Of a DNA stretch of 64,000 nucleotides, positions 18,330 to 27,235 are shown in pieces (position 1 is the first letter of the stretch; the number at the start of each line of letters is the position of its first letter). The translations under genes were made by a program, and so were the position numbers. Location of the stretch: contig NZ_PIZV01000036.1 in assembly GCF_002835665.1 (NCBI RefSeq), positions 1-64,000 on the forward strand. Direction: 5' to 3'. This DNA is from Chryseobacterium sp. PMSZPI. Its GTDB lineage: Bacteria; Bacteroidota; Bacteroidia; Flavobacteriales; Weeksellaceae. The notes under the pieces were generated by a model. It had not been told where the DNA came from. It ran no database searches and saw only the letters and a list, made by a program, of their open reading frames with translations.

Positions 18330-18404
18330 CGGGGCGTAGCGTAGTCCGGTCATCGCGCCTGGTTTGGGACCAGGAGGTCGCAGGTTCGAATCCTGCCGCC
18401 CCGA
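18330..18404 (+). tRNA. tRNA-Pro (TGG anticodon), copy 1
   Basis: Acceptor CGGGGCG pairs with CGCCCCG, A discriminator. The anticodon arm is CTGGT/TTGGGACCAG with anticodon TGG. T arm GCAGGTTCGAATCCTGC. An identical copy lies at 28300-28374. Confidence 0.95.
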
Positions 18405-18446
18405 CTTTTTAATGAGCTTATTAACTTAAGCAAAATCAACGTTTAA

Positions 18447-18990
<544 letters not shown>

Positions 18991-18991
<1 letters not shown>

Positions 18992-19354
18992 AATCAATCT
19001 CAAAAGTTGTGGGCAACATAGAAATGCATGAATATAAATTTATTTTTTTTATTTATACTTTTGTCTTAAAACAAAAGTATACAAAAATTCAAGACTGGAA
19101 TCATACGCTAAAAATTGATATTGACTCCTAAAATTTCCAAACTCGCATGGAGTCAAACCCTTCTTCTTCGACTCAAAATTCCAACCATGCTCAAACAGTG
19201 GAAATTTTTCAACGGATCCAATCTCAATTTTTTTAACGCTTCTGCTTCCTAGGTCAATTAAATATTACCCATTCAAGTCCATCCATTTTTATCGTCGTTT
19301 TTCTTTGTATTTAAATATAAAATTCAAATTCTTCACAACTTTTGCGATTGATCC
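18991..19354. mobile_element. ISL3-related MITE, copy 1
   Basis: 364 bp bounded by imperfect 21-bp inverted repeats: GAATCAATCTCAAAAGTTGT at the left, and at the right (19334-19354) the complement of GGATCAATCGCAAAAGTTGT. The interior holds an ATACTTTTG/CAAAAGTAT hairpin (about 19052-19080) and no sound ORF. A close copy lies at about 28645-29004. The GGxTC tip matches ISL3-type ends. It interrupts the second GIY-YIG copy. Confidence 0.75.
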
Positions 19355-19362
19355 ATATTAGA

Positions 19363-19560
19363 TTAGTCCCAAAAGTTGTGGACTAAGCTAAAAAGTTTGG
19401 TTAATCTAAAGAGGAAAAATGTTCTATCTTTCACGCCTCTGAGTTGTATTCTGAAGTTTTTAATTTTAGCATTGAAAGATTCTACGGAAGCATTAGTGCT
19501 TCTTTATCAAAGCAGTTCAGAATCTCTCTACAATGATTCATTATTGTTTTTCTTAAGATA
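19363..19560 (-). pseudogene. ISL3-family transposase C-terminal remnant A
   Basis: On the minus strand the frame reads RSTNASVESFNAKIKNF, then RIQLRGVKDRTFFLFRL and TKLFS, the well-known C-terminal block of ISL3/IS1096-type DDE transposases, ending at TAA 19363. Upstream codons still align (NNESL...RDSELL) but contain three stops. The terminal-repeat motif CCAAAAGTTGTGG follows the stop, so this is the decayed right end of an IS. Confidence 0.8.
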
Positions 19561-19607
19561 GAAAATGGTTTAAAATCAACCTCTTTCACCTTTCTGAACC
19601 AATATGG

Positions 19608-19894
19608 GATCAGGTGCAAAAGTTTGGGGCTAGGTAAAAAATTAGTTAATCTGAAGAAAAAAAATGAATTATCTTTTTACTCCTCTAAGCTTTATATTGA
19701 AATTTTATTTCAACGAAGACAAGATGCAATTCATTATTGATAAGGGAGCTAAGAAAGCGACAAAAGTCGCTGATGAAGCGATGTAGATATGCATACGCTT
19801 AGAAAAAATCAATACAATTGATTCAGTCTTTGCTTCCTAAAATACAACACCAGATACTGATATCCTTTGCGTGAAACTTTAAAATTAAACAGAT
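19608..19894. mobile_element. Second ISL3 remnant (B) and shared debris
   Basis: The tip GGATCAGGTGCAAAAGTTTG (19608) resembles the MITE ends. The minus frame inward reads SLEE, stop, KDNSFFFFRLTNFLPSPK, a more decayed version of the transposase end in remnant A. From about 19666 to 19890 the sequence matches 29060-29290 at the other locus, including a stretch around ATTCATTATTGATAAG and GTCGCTGATGAAGCGATGTAG. No intact gene. Confidence 0.6.
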
Positions 19895-20578
19895 CTAAAT
19901 AGCTGCGCTACATTTAGCCACAAACCGTTCAAACTTACGATCTGCATTCCGCATGACAGATCCGTGACCAAAGCAGATAATGGAAGGATTCAGCTCCGCT
20001 AACTTCTGAAGCGATCTGATATTGCACTGCTGATCTGAAGTAAATATGCTTGGTGGAAGATGCAAACCAGTCATCGTCGTGAGCAGGTTCATGTTCGTTG
20101 CCACATCTCCGATTATCAATATGCCATCCCGCTCTCGAAATAAAGAAATATGGCCAGGCGAATGTCCGGGCGTCTCTATTACCTGAAAGCTTCCGATCCT
20201 ATCATTTTCAGCAATTGTTCGTTCGACTTTATGTCCCTGACCTGCCCAATATTTTTGTTGAAGCTTTGCTATCCAATGTTGCGGAGCCGGATAGTCGCTG
20301 GTAACCATACCTGTTTCGGTTCTAAAAATTTCATTGGGGTGACAAAGCAAAGGTATCCCGAATTCAGCACATATCTGATCACTACAGCCTTGGTGATCTG
20401 CATGTGCATGTGTCAGTATATGCTGATAAACAGGAATCTTTTGGATAGCCTTCTTTATAGTGGCATATGAAGTCCGTATTCCGGAATCTACCAATGTACC
20501 TTCAACAATATAACAATTGATACTATTTCGTGGCATCAGTGAAATCTGAAACACTTCGGGAGCGATTTGATGTAACAT
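19895..20578 (-). CDS. MBL-fold metallohydrolase
   Basis: 227 aa from ATG 20578 (MLHQIAPEVFQISL); a TTG start 11 codons earlier is possible. The zinc motif HAHADH is at residues 57-62. Other metal ligands are in ETPGHSPGHISLF, ILIIGDVATN and the C-terminal ICFGHGSV. It resembles the glyoxalase II-like branch of soluble MBL hydrolases; the substrate is unknown. It lies 54 bp downstream of a Crp-type regulator gene on the same strand, so the pair is probably co-expressed. Base composition is higher in GC than the surroundings (45% over 19921-19980), and remnants of insertion elements lie directly downstream, which suggests acquisition by transfer. Confidence 0.88.
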   Translation of the reverse strand: MLHQIAPEVFQISLMPRNSINCYIVEGTLVDSGIRTSYATIKKAIQKIPVYQHILTHAHADHQGCSDQICAEFGIPLLCHPNEIFRTETGMVTSDYPAPQHWIAKLQQKYWAGQGHKVERTIAENDRIGSFQVIETPGHSPGHISLFRERDGILIIGDVATNMNLLTTMTGLHLPPSIFTSDQQCNIRSLQKLAELNPSIICFGHGSVMRNADRKFERFVAKCSAAI

Positions 20579-20632
20579 AGTTTTTTTATGCAAATCTAGA
20601 TCAGAAATCAAAGCAGCGTAAGGACATTTGTC

Positions 20633-21220
20633 CTATAATACGCCAGATCTGTGTATTTGCCCCTTCGCCCGTGTAAGCGATCGTTGCGTGATACCCAGGT
20701 ATGATGCCAGGTCTTGCGTCGCCACACGCTGAACAAGCATCGGTTCTTCAGATAGCATATGACGGTATTTATCCACAGCTGACCTATTATTGTAATTTAG
20801 CAGATAGCGTTCTTTTTGATCATACTCCTGCTCTATCACCGATTTTATAATTCCATTCCAAGCAGTCACCCGACCAAGAAGGTGTTGATAATCCAGGTAA
20901 CTTATTCTATACATTACAGTATCTTCTATAGCCCTGATACTTCTTCTGGATTTACCTTGCATCACAAACTCCTGAAATGAGGTAACAAATTCATTTTCAA
21001 ATTTGAAACAGGTTATATTTTCCTTCCCTTCTTTATCGACAGCGTATGCTTTTACAGCTCCACTAATGATAAATCCAACATAACGACAATATTCATCTTC
21101 ACGAATAAAAAAATCACCTTTTTTTAGGCGAATCGGTTTAAAGAACTGTGCAGAAAAGTTGATTTCCTCAACTGATAATCCTCCTGTTAAGGATAGATAT
21201 TTTTCAAATATGGCAGTCAT
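20633..21220 (-). CDS. Crp/Fnr-family transcriptional regulator
   Basis: 195 aa from ATG 21220 (MTAIFEKYLSLTGGLS); a GTG start 7 codons upstream is the alternative. The cNMP-binding beta-roll spans about 20-120 (FKPIRLKKGDFFIREDEYCRYVGFIISGAVKAYAVD, with no cysteines of the Fnr iron-sulfur type). A short C-terminal helix-turn-helix follows (RVATQDLASYLGITQRSLTRAKGQI). The glutamate and arginine pair that binds cAMP in E. coli Crp is not evident, as in most Bacteroidota members, so the ligand is unknown. It probably controls the MBL hydrolase gene behind it. It shares that gene's GC-richer composition. Confidence 0.88.
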   Translation of the reverse strand: MTAIFEKYLSLTGGLSVEEINFSAQFFKPIRLKKGDFFIREDEYCRYVGFIISGAVKAYAVDKEGKENITCFKFENEFVTSFQEFVMQGKSRRSIRAIEDTVMYRISYLDYQHLLGRVTAWNGIIKSVIEQEYDQKERYLLNYNNRSAVDKYRHMLSEEPMLVQRVATQDLASYLGITQRSLTRAKGQIHRSGVL

Positions 21221-21387
21221 TTTCACAATCGTTTTATTCACTTACTTTTTTTTCAACAATTTAATACGTGGATTACATATAAAACCCAATATCTAAATCT
21301 AACAATTATTGTACATTCAAAAAAGTTCAGCAATTGAAAGACCAATTTGTTTTTTTTTACAAGATCGATCTACTCTTGTCAGTCTCC

Positions 21388-21849
21388 TTATATATTTACA
21401 CCGTGTGAATTTTTCACTTCTGCCATAACAAACGTACTATGTGTACTTCCTATAGCATCTACAGAACCTAATTTGTTAAATACAAAATCCTGATAATGCT
21501 TCATATCTTTCGCCTGGACTTTTAAGAAGAAATCATAATCACCGGAAATATTGAAACATTCTACCACCTCATCTATTTCCATGATCTCCTTTACAAAGTC
21601 ATGTCCTACAGATTTATCATGAATTTTTAATTTTATCTGACAAAGAACCATAAATCCACGGTTGAGTTTTTCTGCATCAAGAATAGCAGCATATCTTTTT
21701 ATATAGCCTTCCTGCTCTAGCCGTTTCACTCTCTCAAAAACCGGAGAAAGAGAAAGGCTGATCTCTTTTGCAAGTTCCTTAACCGTCAATTTTGAATTGT
21801 TTTGTAGCAGTTTAAGTAATTGAAGATCTTTGTCGTCTATATTTTCCAC
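21388..21849 (-). CDS. Lrp/AsnC-family regulator
   Basis: 153 aa. The N-terminal helix-turn-helix is LQLLKLLQNNSKLTVKELAKEI, SLSPVFERVKRLEQEGYIK. The RAM effector-binding domain follows (ECFNISGDYDFFLKVQAKD). Family members sense amino acids, forming octamers that wrap DNA. The gene is divergent from metE with the two -7 boxes about 75 bp apart, so it may regulate itself and perhaps methionine synthesis; the latter is inference. Its own -7 box is at 21892-21899. Confidence 0.92.
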   Translation of the reverse strand: MENIDDKDLQLLKLLQNNSKLTVKELAKEISLSLSPVFERVKRLEQEGYIKRYAAILDAEKLNRGFMVLCQIKLKIHDKSVGHDFVKEIMEIDEVVECFNISGDYDFFLKVQAKDMKHYQDFVFNKLGSVDAIGSTHSTFVMAEVKNSHGVNI

Positions 21850-21891
21850 AGTATATTTTTCTTTTAGAGGTTGATATTATTCAAATTTACA

Positions 21892-21899
21892 GAAAAATT
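21892..21899 (-). promoter_or_regulatory. -7 promoter box of Lrp gene
   Basis: TAAATTTG on the minus strand, 43 bp before ATG 21849. Confidence 0.6.
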
Positions 21900-21974
21900 T
21901 TCTGTAAATAATTTATATAAAAAGTTTATTTTTCTTATTTATTCAAAAATAACAATATTTTTATTCTTTATATT

Positions 21975-21982
21975 TATTTTTG
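21975..21982 (+). promoter_or_regulatory. -7 promoter box of riboswitch-metE transcript
   Basis: TATTTTTG, about 75 bp upstream of the first recognisable riboswitch stem. It places the transcript start near 21990 and gives a leader of roughly 420 nt. Confidence 0.6.
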
Positions 21983-22056
21983 TTCAAAAATATAATCTAA
22001 TCAACATTCGTAATGTTGTAGATTATTAAAGTATAAGTTCTTTACATACTTCATCA

Positions 22057-22222
22057 AACAGGAAAGGTTTTACTTAAGGTAGATTAATAGGGAATCGTGT
22101 GAGAATCACGAACTGTCGCGCAACTGTAAGTAACATATCAAAGGTTTCGTCCTTGCATATCCACTGCCAAAAGCGGGAAGGATGACGGAAACCGTTACAA
22201 GTCAGGAGACCTGCCTTTACTG
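22057..22222 (+). ncRNA. Cobalamin riboswitch
   Basis: The conserved core is easy to follow: AATAGGGAATCGTGTGAGAA, then CGCGCAACTGTAAG, CCACTG, GGGAAGG, and the B12 box AAGTCAGGAGACCTGCC at 22199-22215. These are the class-I adenosylcobalamin aptamer blocks in the right order. The aptamer lies about 185 nt before metE. Binding of a cobalamin is expected to switch off metE when B12 is available. The expression platform (22223-22407), which holds GCTTTCGCGGTCTGAAGC, was not resolved into alternative stems. Confidence 0.92.
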
Positions 22223-22407
22223 AATTGACAATGCTTTCGCGGTCTGAAGCTTTTGGTCGAACAGATGAATATATTTTATAAGTGCATTTCTCTATATGAG
22301 TTGTACTGTTTGAATATGTCATTCTTTCTCCAAAATTTCAATATCGTAAACAGCACGAAGCATTTAAAGTGCTTTTCAAATTTAAGTTTAATTTAAAAAG
22401 TAAAAAA

Positions 22408-24717
22408 ATGCAAACGCACATTCTGGGCTATCCGCGAATTGGTAGCAAAAGAGAACTCAAAAAAGCCTGCGAGCAATATTGGTCAGGTAAAATTCTTGTG
22501 GAAGAACTTCTAAATACCGGAAGAAATATCTGCAATCAAAACTGGGCTATTCAAAGAGAAGCCGGAATTGATTTGATTCCTTGTAATGATTTTTCTTATT
22601 ATGATCAGGTTTTGGATATGACTTTAACAGTAGGAGCCATCCCAACACGTTATCATGAAGTTGCTCTTAAAAAGAATAATACAGAGTTGGACCTTTATTT
22701 TGCCATGGCAAGGGGTTACCAAAAAGAAGGGTTGGATATCACTGCCATGGAAATGACAAAATGGTTTGATACCAACTACCACTATATCGTCCCTGAGTTT
22801 TATAAAAACCAACAGTTTAAACTTAATTCAGATAAAATATTCAATGAATTTGCCAGTGCAAAACAAGCCGGAATTAACGTAAAACCGGTCATTATCGGAC
22901 CTGTTTCTTATCTACTTTTAGGAAAAGAAAAAGAAGAAGGATTCGATAAACTCGATCTGGTTCAAAACCTTCTTCCTGTTTATATTGAAATTTTAACAAA
23001 GCTTCAAGAGCAAGGTGCTAAGTGGATTCAGTTTGACGAACCATTTTTAGCTCTGGATTTAACAGAAAAAGCAAAGGAAAAATATGAATGGGCTTATAGT
23101 GAAATCAGAAATAAATTTCCAAAACTAAAATTCATTGTTGCTACTTATTTTGATGGCTTAAAAGATAACTCATCTCTTGCTGTTTCACTTCCAGTGAACG
23201 TCCTGCATATTGATCTGGTTAGAAACCCTGAACAATTAGATAAAATATTAAATACAATCCCGGAAACACTGAGCCTTTCATTAGGAATTGTGGATGGAAG
23301 AAATATCTGGAAAAACGATTTTCAAAAATCGCTGTCTTTCATCAAAAAAGCAGTTGAAACATTAGGTTCCGAAAGAGTCTTTATAGCGCCATCCTCTTCT
23401 TTACTTCATTCACCATGTGATTTGGATTTTGAAACCGGCCTTAATCCTGAGATTAAAAACTGGCTGGCTTTTGCTAAACAAAAAGTACAGGAAGTAGTAA
23501 CTCTGAAAGAGCTGGCAAACGGAACTTCAGATGAAAATTTTTTGGCAAAATTTGCAGAAAATAAAGCAGCAATCGCCAGCAGAAAAACATCTCCTTTAAT
23601 TCACAATGAAGCAGTAAAACAAAGAACAAGTGCAGTAACAGAAGCAGATTCCCGAAGAAAAAACTCGTTCAAAATTCGCAAGGAAGAACAACAAAAAGCT
23701 TTGCAACTGCCTTTATTTCCAACCACAACAATCGGATCATTTCCTCAGACTGCAGAAGTAAGAAACTGGAGGGCTAAATTCAAAAAAGGCGAGTTAACGG
23801 CAGAACAGTATGATACCTTATTAAAGGAGGAAACAGAGAGAACAATTCGTTGGCAGGAAAAAATCGGAATTGATGTGCTGGTGCACGGAGAATTTGAACG
23901 TAATGATATGGTTGAATATTTCGGAGAGCAACTGAATGGATTCGTATTTACTAAAAACGGCTGGGTACAAAGCTATGGAAGCCGTTGTGTAAAACCACCG
24001 ATTATTTTCGGAGATGTTTCCCGTCCAAACCCTATGACGGTTTACTGGTCCCAATATGCCCAATCACAGACAAAAAAATGGGTAAAAGGAATGTTAACAG
24101 GTCCTGTTACTATTCTACAATGGTCTTTTGTTCGTGATGACCAACATCGTTCTGAAACCTGTAAGCAGATTGCTCTGGCAATCCGTGACGAAGTTGTAGA
24201 CCTGGAGCAAGCAGGAATCAGAATCGTTCAAATTGATGAACCTGCTATTCGTGAAGGGTTACCATTGAGACAATCAGATTGGCAAAATTATCTAAAATGG
24301 GCAGTAGAAGCCTTCAGAATTTCATCAAGTGGAGTTGAAGATACAACTCAGATTCATACCCATATGTGTTATTCGGAATTTAATGATATCATTAAAAATA
24401 TCGCTGATATGGATGCTGACGTGATTACAATAGAATGCTCCCGTTCACAAATGGAGCTTTTGAATGCTTTCGCCGATTTTAAATATCCGAATGAGATTGG
24501 CCCGGGTGTTTATGATATTCATTCTCCAAGAGTTCCGTCAAAAGCAGAAATGGTTGAGCTTTTAAGAAAGGCTCAAAACGTAATTCCGGCAGATCAGTTG
24601 TGGGTAAATCCTGACTGCGGGTTAAAGACAAGACATTGGGATGAAACAGAGAAAGCTTTAATTGCTATGGTACAAGCCGCTAAAGAGGTAGCCTCTGTTT
24701 TAGTAGAAAACGATTGA
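22408..24717 (+). CDS. metE: Cobalamin-independent methionine synthase
   Basis: 769 aa from ATG 22408 (MQTHILGYPRIGSKRELKKACE), the canonical MetE start; an upstream in-frame ATG at 22369 would add 13 unrelated residues. The enzyme transfers a methyl group from 5-methyl-tetrahydrofolate triglutamate to homocysteine. Both barrels are present. The C-terminal one carries the zinc site: HTHMCYSEF, IDEPAIREGLPL and WVNPDCGLKTR. TTTIGSFPQTAEVRNWR marks the second barrel. Length is normal. It is the only gene behind the riboswitch, followed by its own terminator. Confidence 0.97.
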   Translation: MQTHILGYPRIGSKRELKKACEQYWSGKILVEELLNTGRNICNQNWAIQREAGIDLIPCNDFSYYDQVLDMTLTVGAIPTRYHEVALKKNNTELDLYFAMARGYQKEGLDITAMEMTKWFDTNYHYIVPEFYKNQQFKLNSDKIFNEFASAKQAGINVKPVIIGPVSYLLLGKEKEEGFDKLDLVQNLLPVYIEILTKLQEQGAKWIQFDEPFLALDLTEKAKEKYEWAYSEIRNKFPKLKFIVATYFDGLKDNSSLAVSLPVNVLHIDLVRNPEQLDKILNTIPETLSLSLGIVDGRNIWKNDFQKSLSFIKKAVETLGSERVFIAPSSSLLHSPCDLDFETGLNPEIKNWLAFAKQKVQEVVTLKELANGTSDENFLAKFAENKAAIASRKTSPLIHNEAVKQRTSAVTEADSRRKNSFKIRKEEQQKALQLPLFPTTTIGSFPQTAEVRNWRAKFKKGELTAEQYDTLLKEETERTIRWQEKIGIDVLVHGEFERNDMVEYFGEQLNGFVFTKNGWVQSYGSRCVKPPIIFGDVSRPNPMTVYWSQYAQSQTKKWVKGMLTGPVTILQWSFVRDDQHRSETCKQIALAIRDEVVDLEQAGIRIVQIDEPAIREGLPLRQSDWQNYLKWAVEAFRISSSGVEDTTQIHTHMCYSEFNDIIKNIADMDADVITIECSRSQMELLNAFADFKYPNEIGPGVYDIHSPRVPSKAEMVELLRKAQNVIPADQLWVNPDCGLKTRHWDETEKALIAMVQAAKEVASVLVEND

Positions 24718-24791
24718 TGGTAATTTCATTTTAAGAATAATACAATTACACACCCTATCAAAACCACTTAATACTCTTTTTAAATTCACCC

Positions 24792-24822
24792 AAGGCCTTA
24801 CTATTTTATGGTAAGGTCTTTT
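24792..24822 (+). terminator. Terminator after metE
   Basis: AAGGCCTTAC pairs with GTAAGGTCTT (one G-U) around TATTTTATG and runs into TTTATT. The rest of 24718-25017 shows no gene. Confidence 0.75.
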
Positions 24823-25017
24823 ATTATGCAGTAATTCTGTAATGTTGTCTATTTCTACAATCACCTTTTATTTATAGCCCGCACATGCATATCCATTCAC
24901 CTTGTCATCCCGCAGAGATCCAGCCAACACTAATCGGGCTCACATTTTACTTTTATTTTTTTCATATGAGATGCGAATATATTTAGTTTTTAAATTTTAT
25001 ATTCTAAGGAGGCAAAG

Positions 25018-25761
25018 CTAATTAATTATACTTCCTTTACTATTGTCCAATTTTTCACGGAATCTCTGAAGTTCTTCCGGACTTGGTTTCACCCAATCTA
25101 CCACTTCTCCAACAATTTTCAACGGCGACTCAGAACGATAGGAACGGGTCGGATTGCCCGGAAATTTTTTATCTGTAACATTCGGATCGTTTTCATACTC
25201 ACCTGTCGGTTCAACGATATATACCCGTTCCCGACCATCTCCCTTCGCTAATGCCGCTGCAAGCCCTGCCCCATTTACCAAAGCCGTAAAATAGATATGA
25301 TTCATCCTGAATTCAGATTTGTAATTGGAATGGCCACCTGCCGTCAATAGATCTCCAACTTGTAAATCCGCTTTCGTACCATGATAAAATGGTCCTTTAT
25401 CGGAAAGATTATTTTTAAATGAAATAGCTAATTCAAAGTTCTTCTTTGAATTTCCCGTATCGGATAAATCTTCATAACATTGAGCAATGTTTGAATAAAG
25501 AGCCGGAAAAGCACTCTTCACGGTATCATCATTTGTTTTCAAGGCATACTCCAGAGCCGTTTCAAGCCACTTTAACTTTTCAGAGGGAGTTTTTTGATGT
25601 CGGGCTATATAATAAGCGGCAAGGAATTTTTCAAAATCATTTGTGGCTTCGTTCCAGCCCTGTAAAAATAACTTACCAGCTTCTTCATTTTCTCCTTTTT
25701 CTTCTTTACTCATCCCTTGAAGACACAGCTTAACAATAGTATTGAATGGTGAAAATTCCAT
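25018..25761 (-). CDS. arr: Rifampin ADP-ribosyltransferase with helical N-terminal domain
   Basis: 247 aa. Residues about 123-235 are a clear Arr domain: GPFYHGTKADLQVGDLL, YIYFTA-like HIYFTALVNGAGLAAALA, RVYIVEPTGEYENDPNVTDK, GNPTRSYRS. Arr moves ADP-ribose from NAD to rifamycins and inactivates them; classic Arr proteins are only about 140 aa. The extra N-terminal 120 residues are helical with a TPR-like rhythm (FLAAYYIARHQKTPSEKLKWLETALEYAL, ALYSNIAQCYEDL), which suggests an added protein-interaction or regulatory module. It lies 3 bp downstream of a secreted HExxH protein gene, so the two are co-transcribed. Resistance in the host is inference. Confidence 0.92.
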   Translation of the reverse strand: MEFSPFNTIVKLCLQGMSKEEKGENEEAGKLFLQGWNEATNDFEKFLAAYYIARHQKTPSEKLKWLETALEYALKTNDDTVKSAFPALYSNIAQCYEDLSDTGNSKKNFELAISFKNNLSDKGPFYHGTKADLQVGDLLTAGGHSNYKSEFRMNHIYFTALVNGAGLAAALAKGDGRERVYIVEPTGEYENDPNVTDKKFPGNPTRSYRSESPLKIVGEVVDWVKPSPEELQRFREKLDNSKGSIIN

Positions 25762-25764
25762 ATT

Positions 25765-27075
25765 TTAATTATTTATTTGATTTTTCTTTACCAATAAATA
25801 GTTACTATTTGTTTCGTCCTTTTTAATGGTATATCCATCGGCCAGTTCTAGAATCCAACCTTCACCTGACACTTTTTGATCTCCCATCTCCGTAGGATTG
25901 GATATTGAAATCTTATCCCAGCTCGGGCTCATTAATGCCCCATTTTCAACCGTCAAAATACCCCATTTATCCGTAACTCTGATGTTAGGATATACGGTGC
26001 CTTTATTTTCAATCGGCATGATATTTCTTGGATCGAAAGAGACGTTCATTTTTTCAAATTTTATTTCAAAATGAGGTTGATCAACAAATTTCGATTGATA
26101 TTCAGCAATAAGTTGTTTTCTTCTTTCGTCTCTCTTTATTTCTTCCTCAATAATTGTCGAACCATTGTAATGAACAGCTATTTTTTTAACAATTTCATTT
26201 AAATTCGCTGGAATGTTGACATTAAATGTCTTGATAAAATAATCCGTCAAATCTGTTTTTGCCGTAATCTTTTTGTTCCAGTTTTTGTCTTTATTATACA
26301 ACCAATAGCCATAGACAGGAATTGTATGATAAGCAAATGATCGCACAAATGTGGCATTCTTAAAAAAGTCATTAATCCCATTCGTTAAAAACGCAATCGT
26401 TTGATCTTTACTTCTACCACTTACTATTACGCCGGTAAATTCAGCAATTCCTTCATTTAATTCCAAAGAGTTTTCATGAGAACCTGAATCAGTATACAGG
26501 CTATGTCGGTATTTTCTAAAAATCAATGCATTCGTCAAATGCTCCTTTGATTCTTTTTCCAAAGTTGAATGAATCGCTTTTTTTAAGGCTTCAAGCTCTA
26601 AACGAAGATAGACTCTACCTTCTTTTTGATCCAAATGATTATTTTCAGTATTATTCAATTCGAATCCTAATGACGGCTGTATCACGTGAAACGATTCATG
26701 AGCTAATAACCCTATCCTGTTCTCTTTATTTTGTGGGAGAGGAAGCATAATCATTGCCCATCTTTTTCCGCTCCAATTCATTGCAGTATTCGCAATATTA
26801 ATATCAACCGGTAAAGTCCCCGAATATACACCTTCATTATTTTTTAAAACCCCTATTTTATCAGGCTCATTAGCGAAAACCTCTCTTGTTTTTGGATTAA
26901 TTAAAAGTATGGGACCATATAGCTCCTTATTCCAGAGTCCAATATTCTTTTGAGATGCTGTTTTAATCTCATTAAAAAAAATTGAGAAGCTATCTTGAGA
27001 AACTTTTTGTGTTTGCCCGTTTACATTTTGAATGAATAAAAAAAATAACAGTATCAAAATAGTCGTTTGCCTCAT
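25765..27075 (-). CDS. Secreted HExxH zincin-like protein
   Basis: 436 aa with a signal peptide (MRQTTILILLFFLFIQNVNGQ). HESFHVIQ at 126-133 gives a zinc-protease HExxH motif, and ELNEGIAEFTGVIVS about 90 residues later supplies the second glutamate of gluzincin-type sites. The C-terminal 100 residues are beta-rich (VTDKWGILTVENGALMSPSW). It is likely a periplasmic or secreted peptidase or a peptidase-derived sensor. No named family was recognised. First gene of a two-gene unit with arr, with a -7 box 89 bp upstream. Confidence 0.75.
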   Translation of the reverse strand: MRQTTILILLFFLFIQNVNGQTQKVSQDSFSIFFNEIKTASQKNIGLWNKELYGPILLINPKTREVFANEPDKIGVLKNNEGVYSGTLPVDINIANTAMNWSGKRWAMIMLPLPQNKENRIGLLAHESFHVIQPSLGFELNNTENNHLDQKEGRVYLRLELEALKKAIHSTLEKESKEHLTNALIFRKYRHSLYTDSGSHENSLELNEGIAEFTGVIVSGRSKDQTIAFLTNGINDFFKNATFVRSFAYHTIPVYGYWLYNKDKNWNKKITAKTDLTDYFIKTFNVNIPANLNEIVKKIAVHYNGSTIIEEEIKRDERRKQLIAEYQSKFVDQPHFEIKFEKMNVSFDPRNIMPIENKGTVYPNIRVTDKWGILTVENGALMSPSWDKISISNPTEMGDQKVSGEGWILELADGYTIKKDETNSNYLLVKKNQINN

Positions 27076-27163
27076 AGTTAAATAGTTTACAACATTACAC
27101 CACTTCCTAAATCTAATATTAATGGAAATTTTACCGCATAAAAATAAGAAAATCTGTATATTA

Positions 27164-27171
27164 CAAATATA
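27164..27171 (-). promoter_or_regulatory. -7 promoter box of zincin-arr unit
   Basis: TATATTTG on the minus strand, 89 bp upstream of the start at 27075. Confidence 0.55.
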
Positions 27172-27195
27172 ATGATTTACGTTTTTTTAAATAAA

Positions 27196-27226
27196 AAAGC
27201 CTTAGAAATATTGATCCTAAGGCTTT
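27196..27226 (-). terminator. Terminator after thermonuclease-like gene
   Basis: AAAGCCTTAG (27196-27205) pairs perfectly with CTAAGGCTTT (27217-27226). On the minus strand it runs into a T tract. Confidence 0.85.
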
Positions 27227-27235
27227 CGTAAGTGT

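Noticed and set aside
18109..18339. Open frame over tRNA-Ser
   Set aside because: Translation of the amidase/tRNA promoters and of tRNA-Ser itself (LPEWLTEQFAKLST...GSNPLPSAL); no independent gene.
22074..22322. 82-aa frame opposite the metE leader
   Set aside because: It lies wholly over the cobalamin riboswitch and has no protein features.
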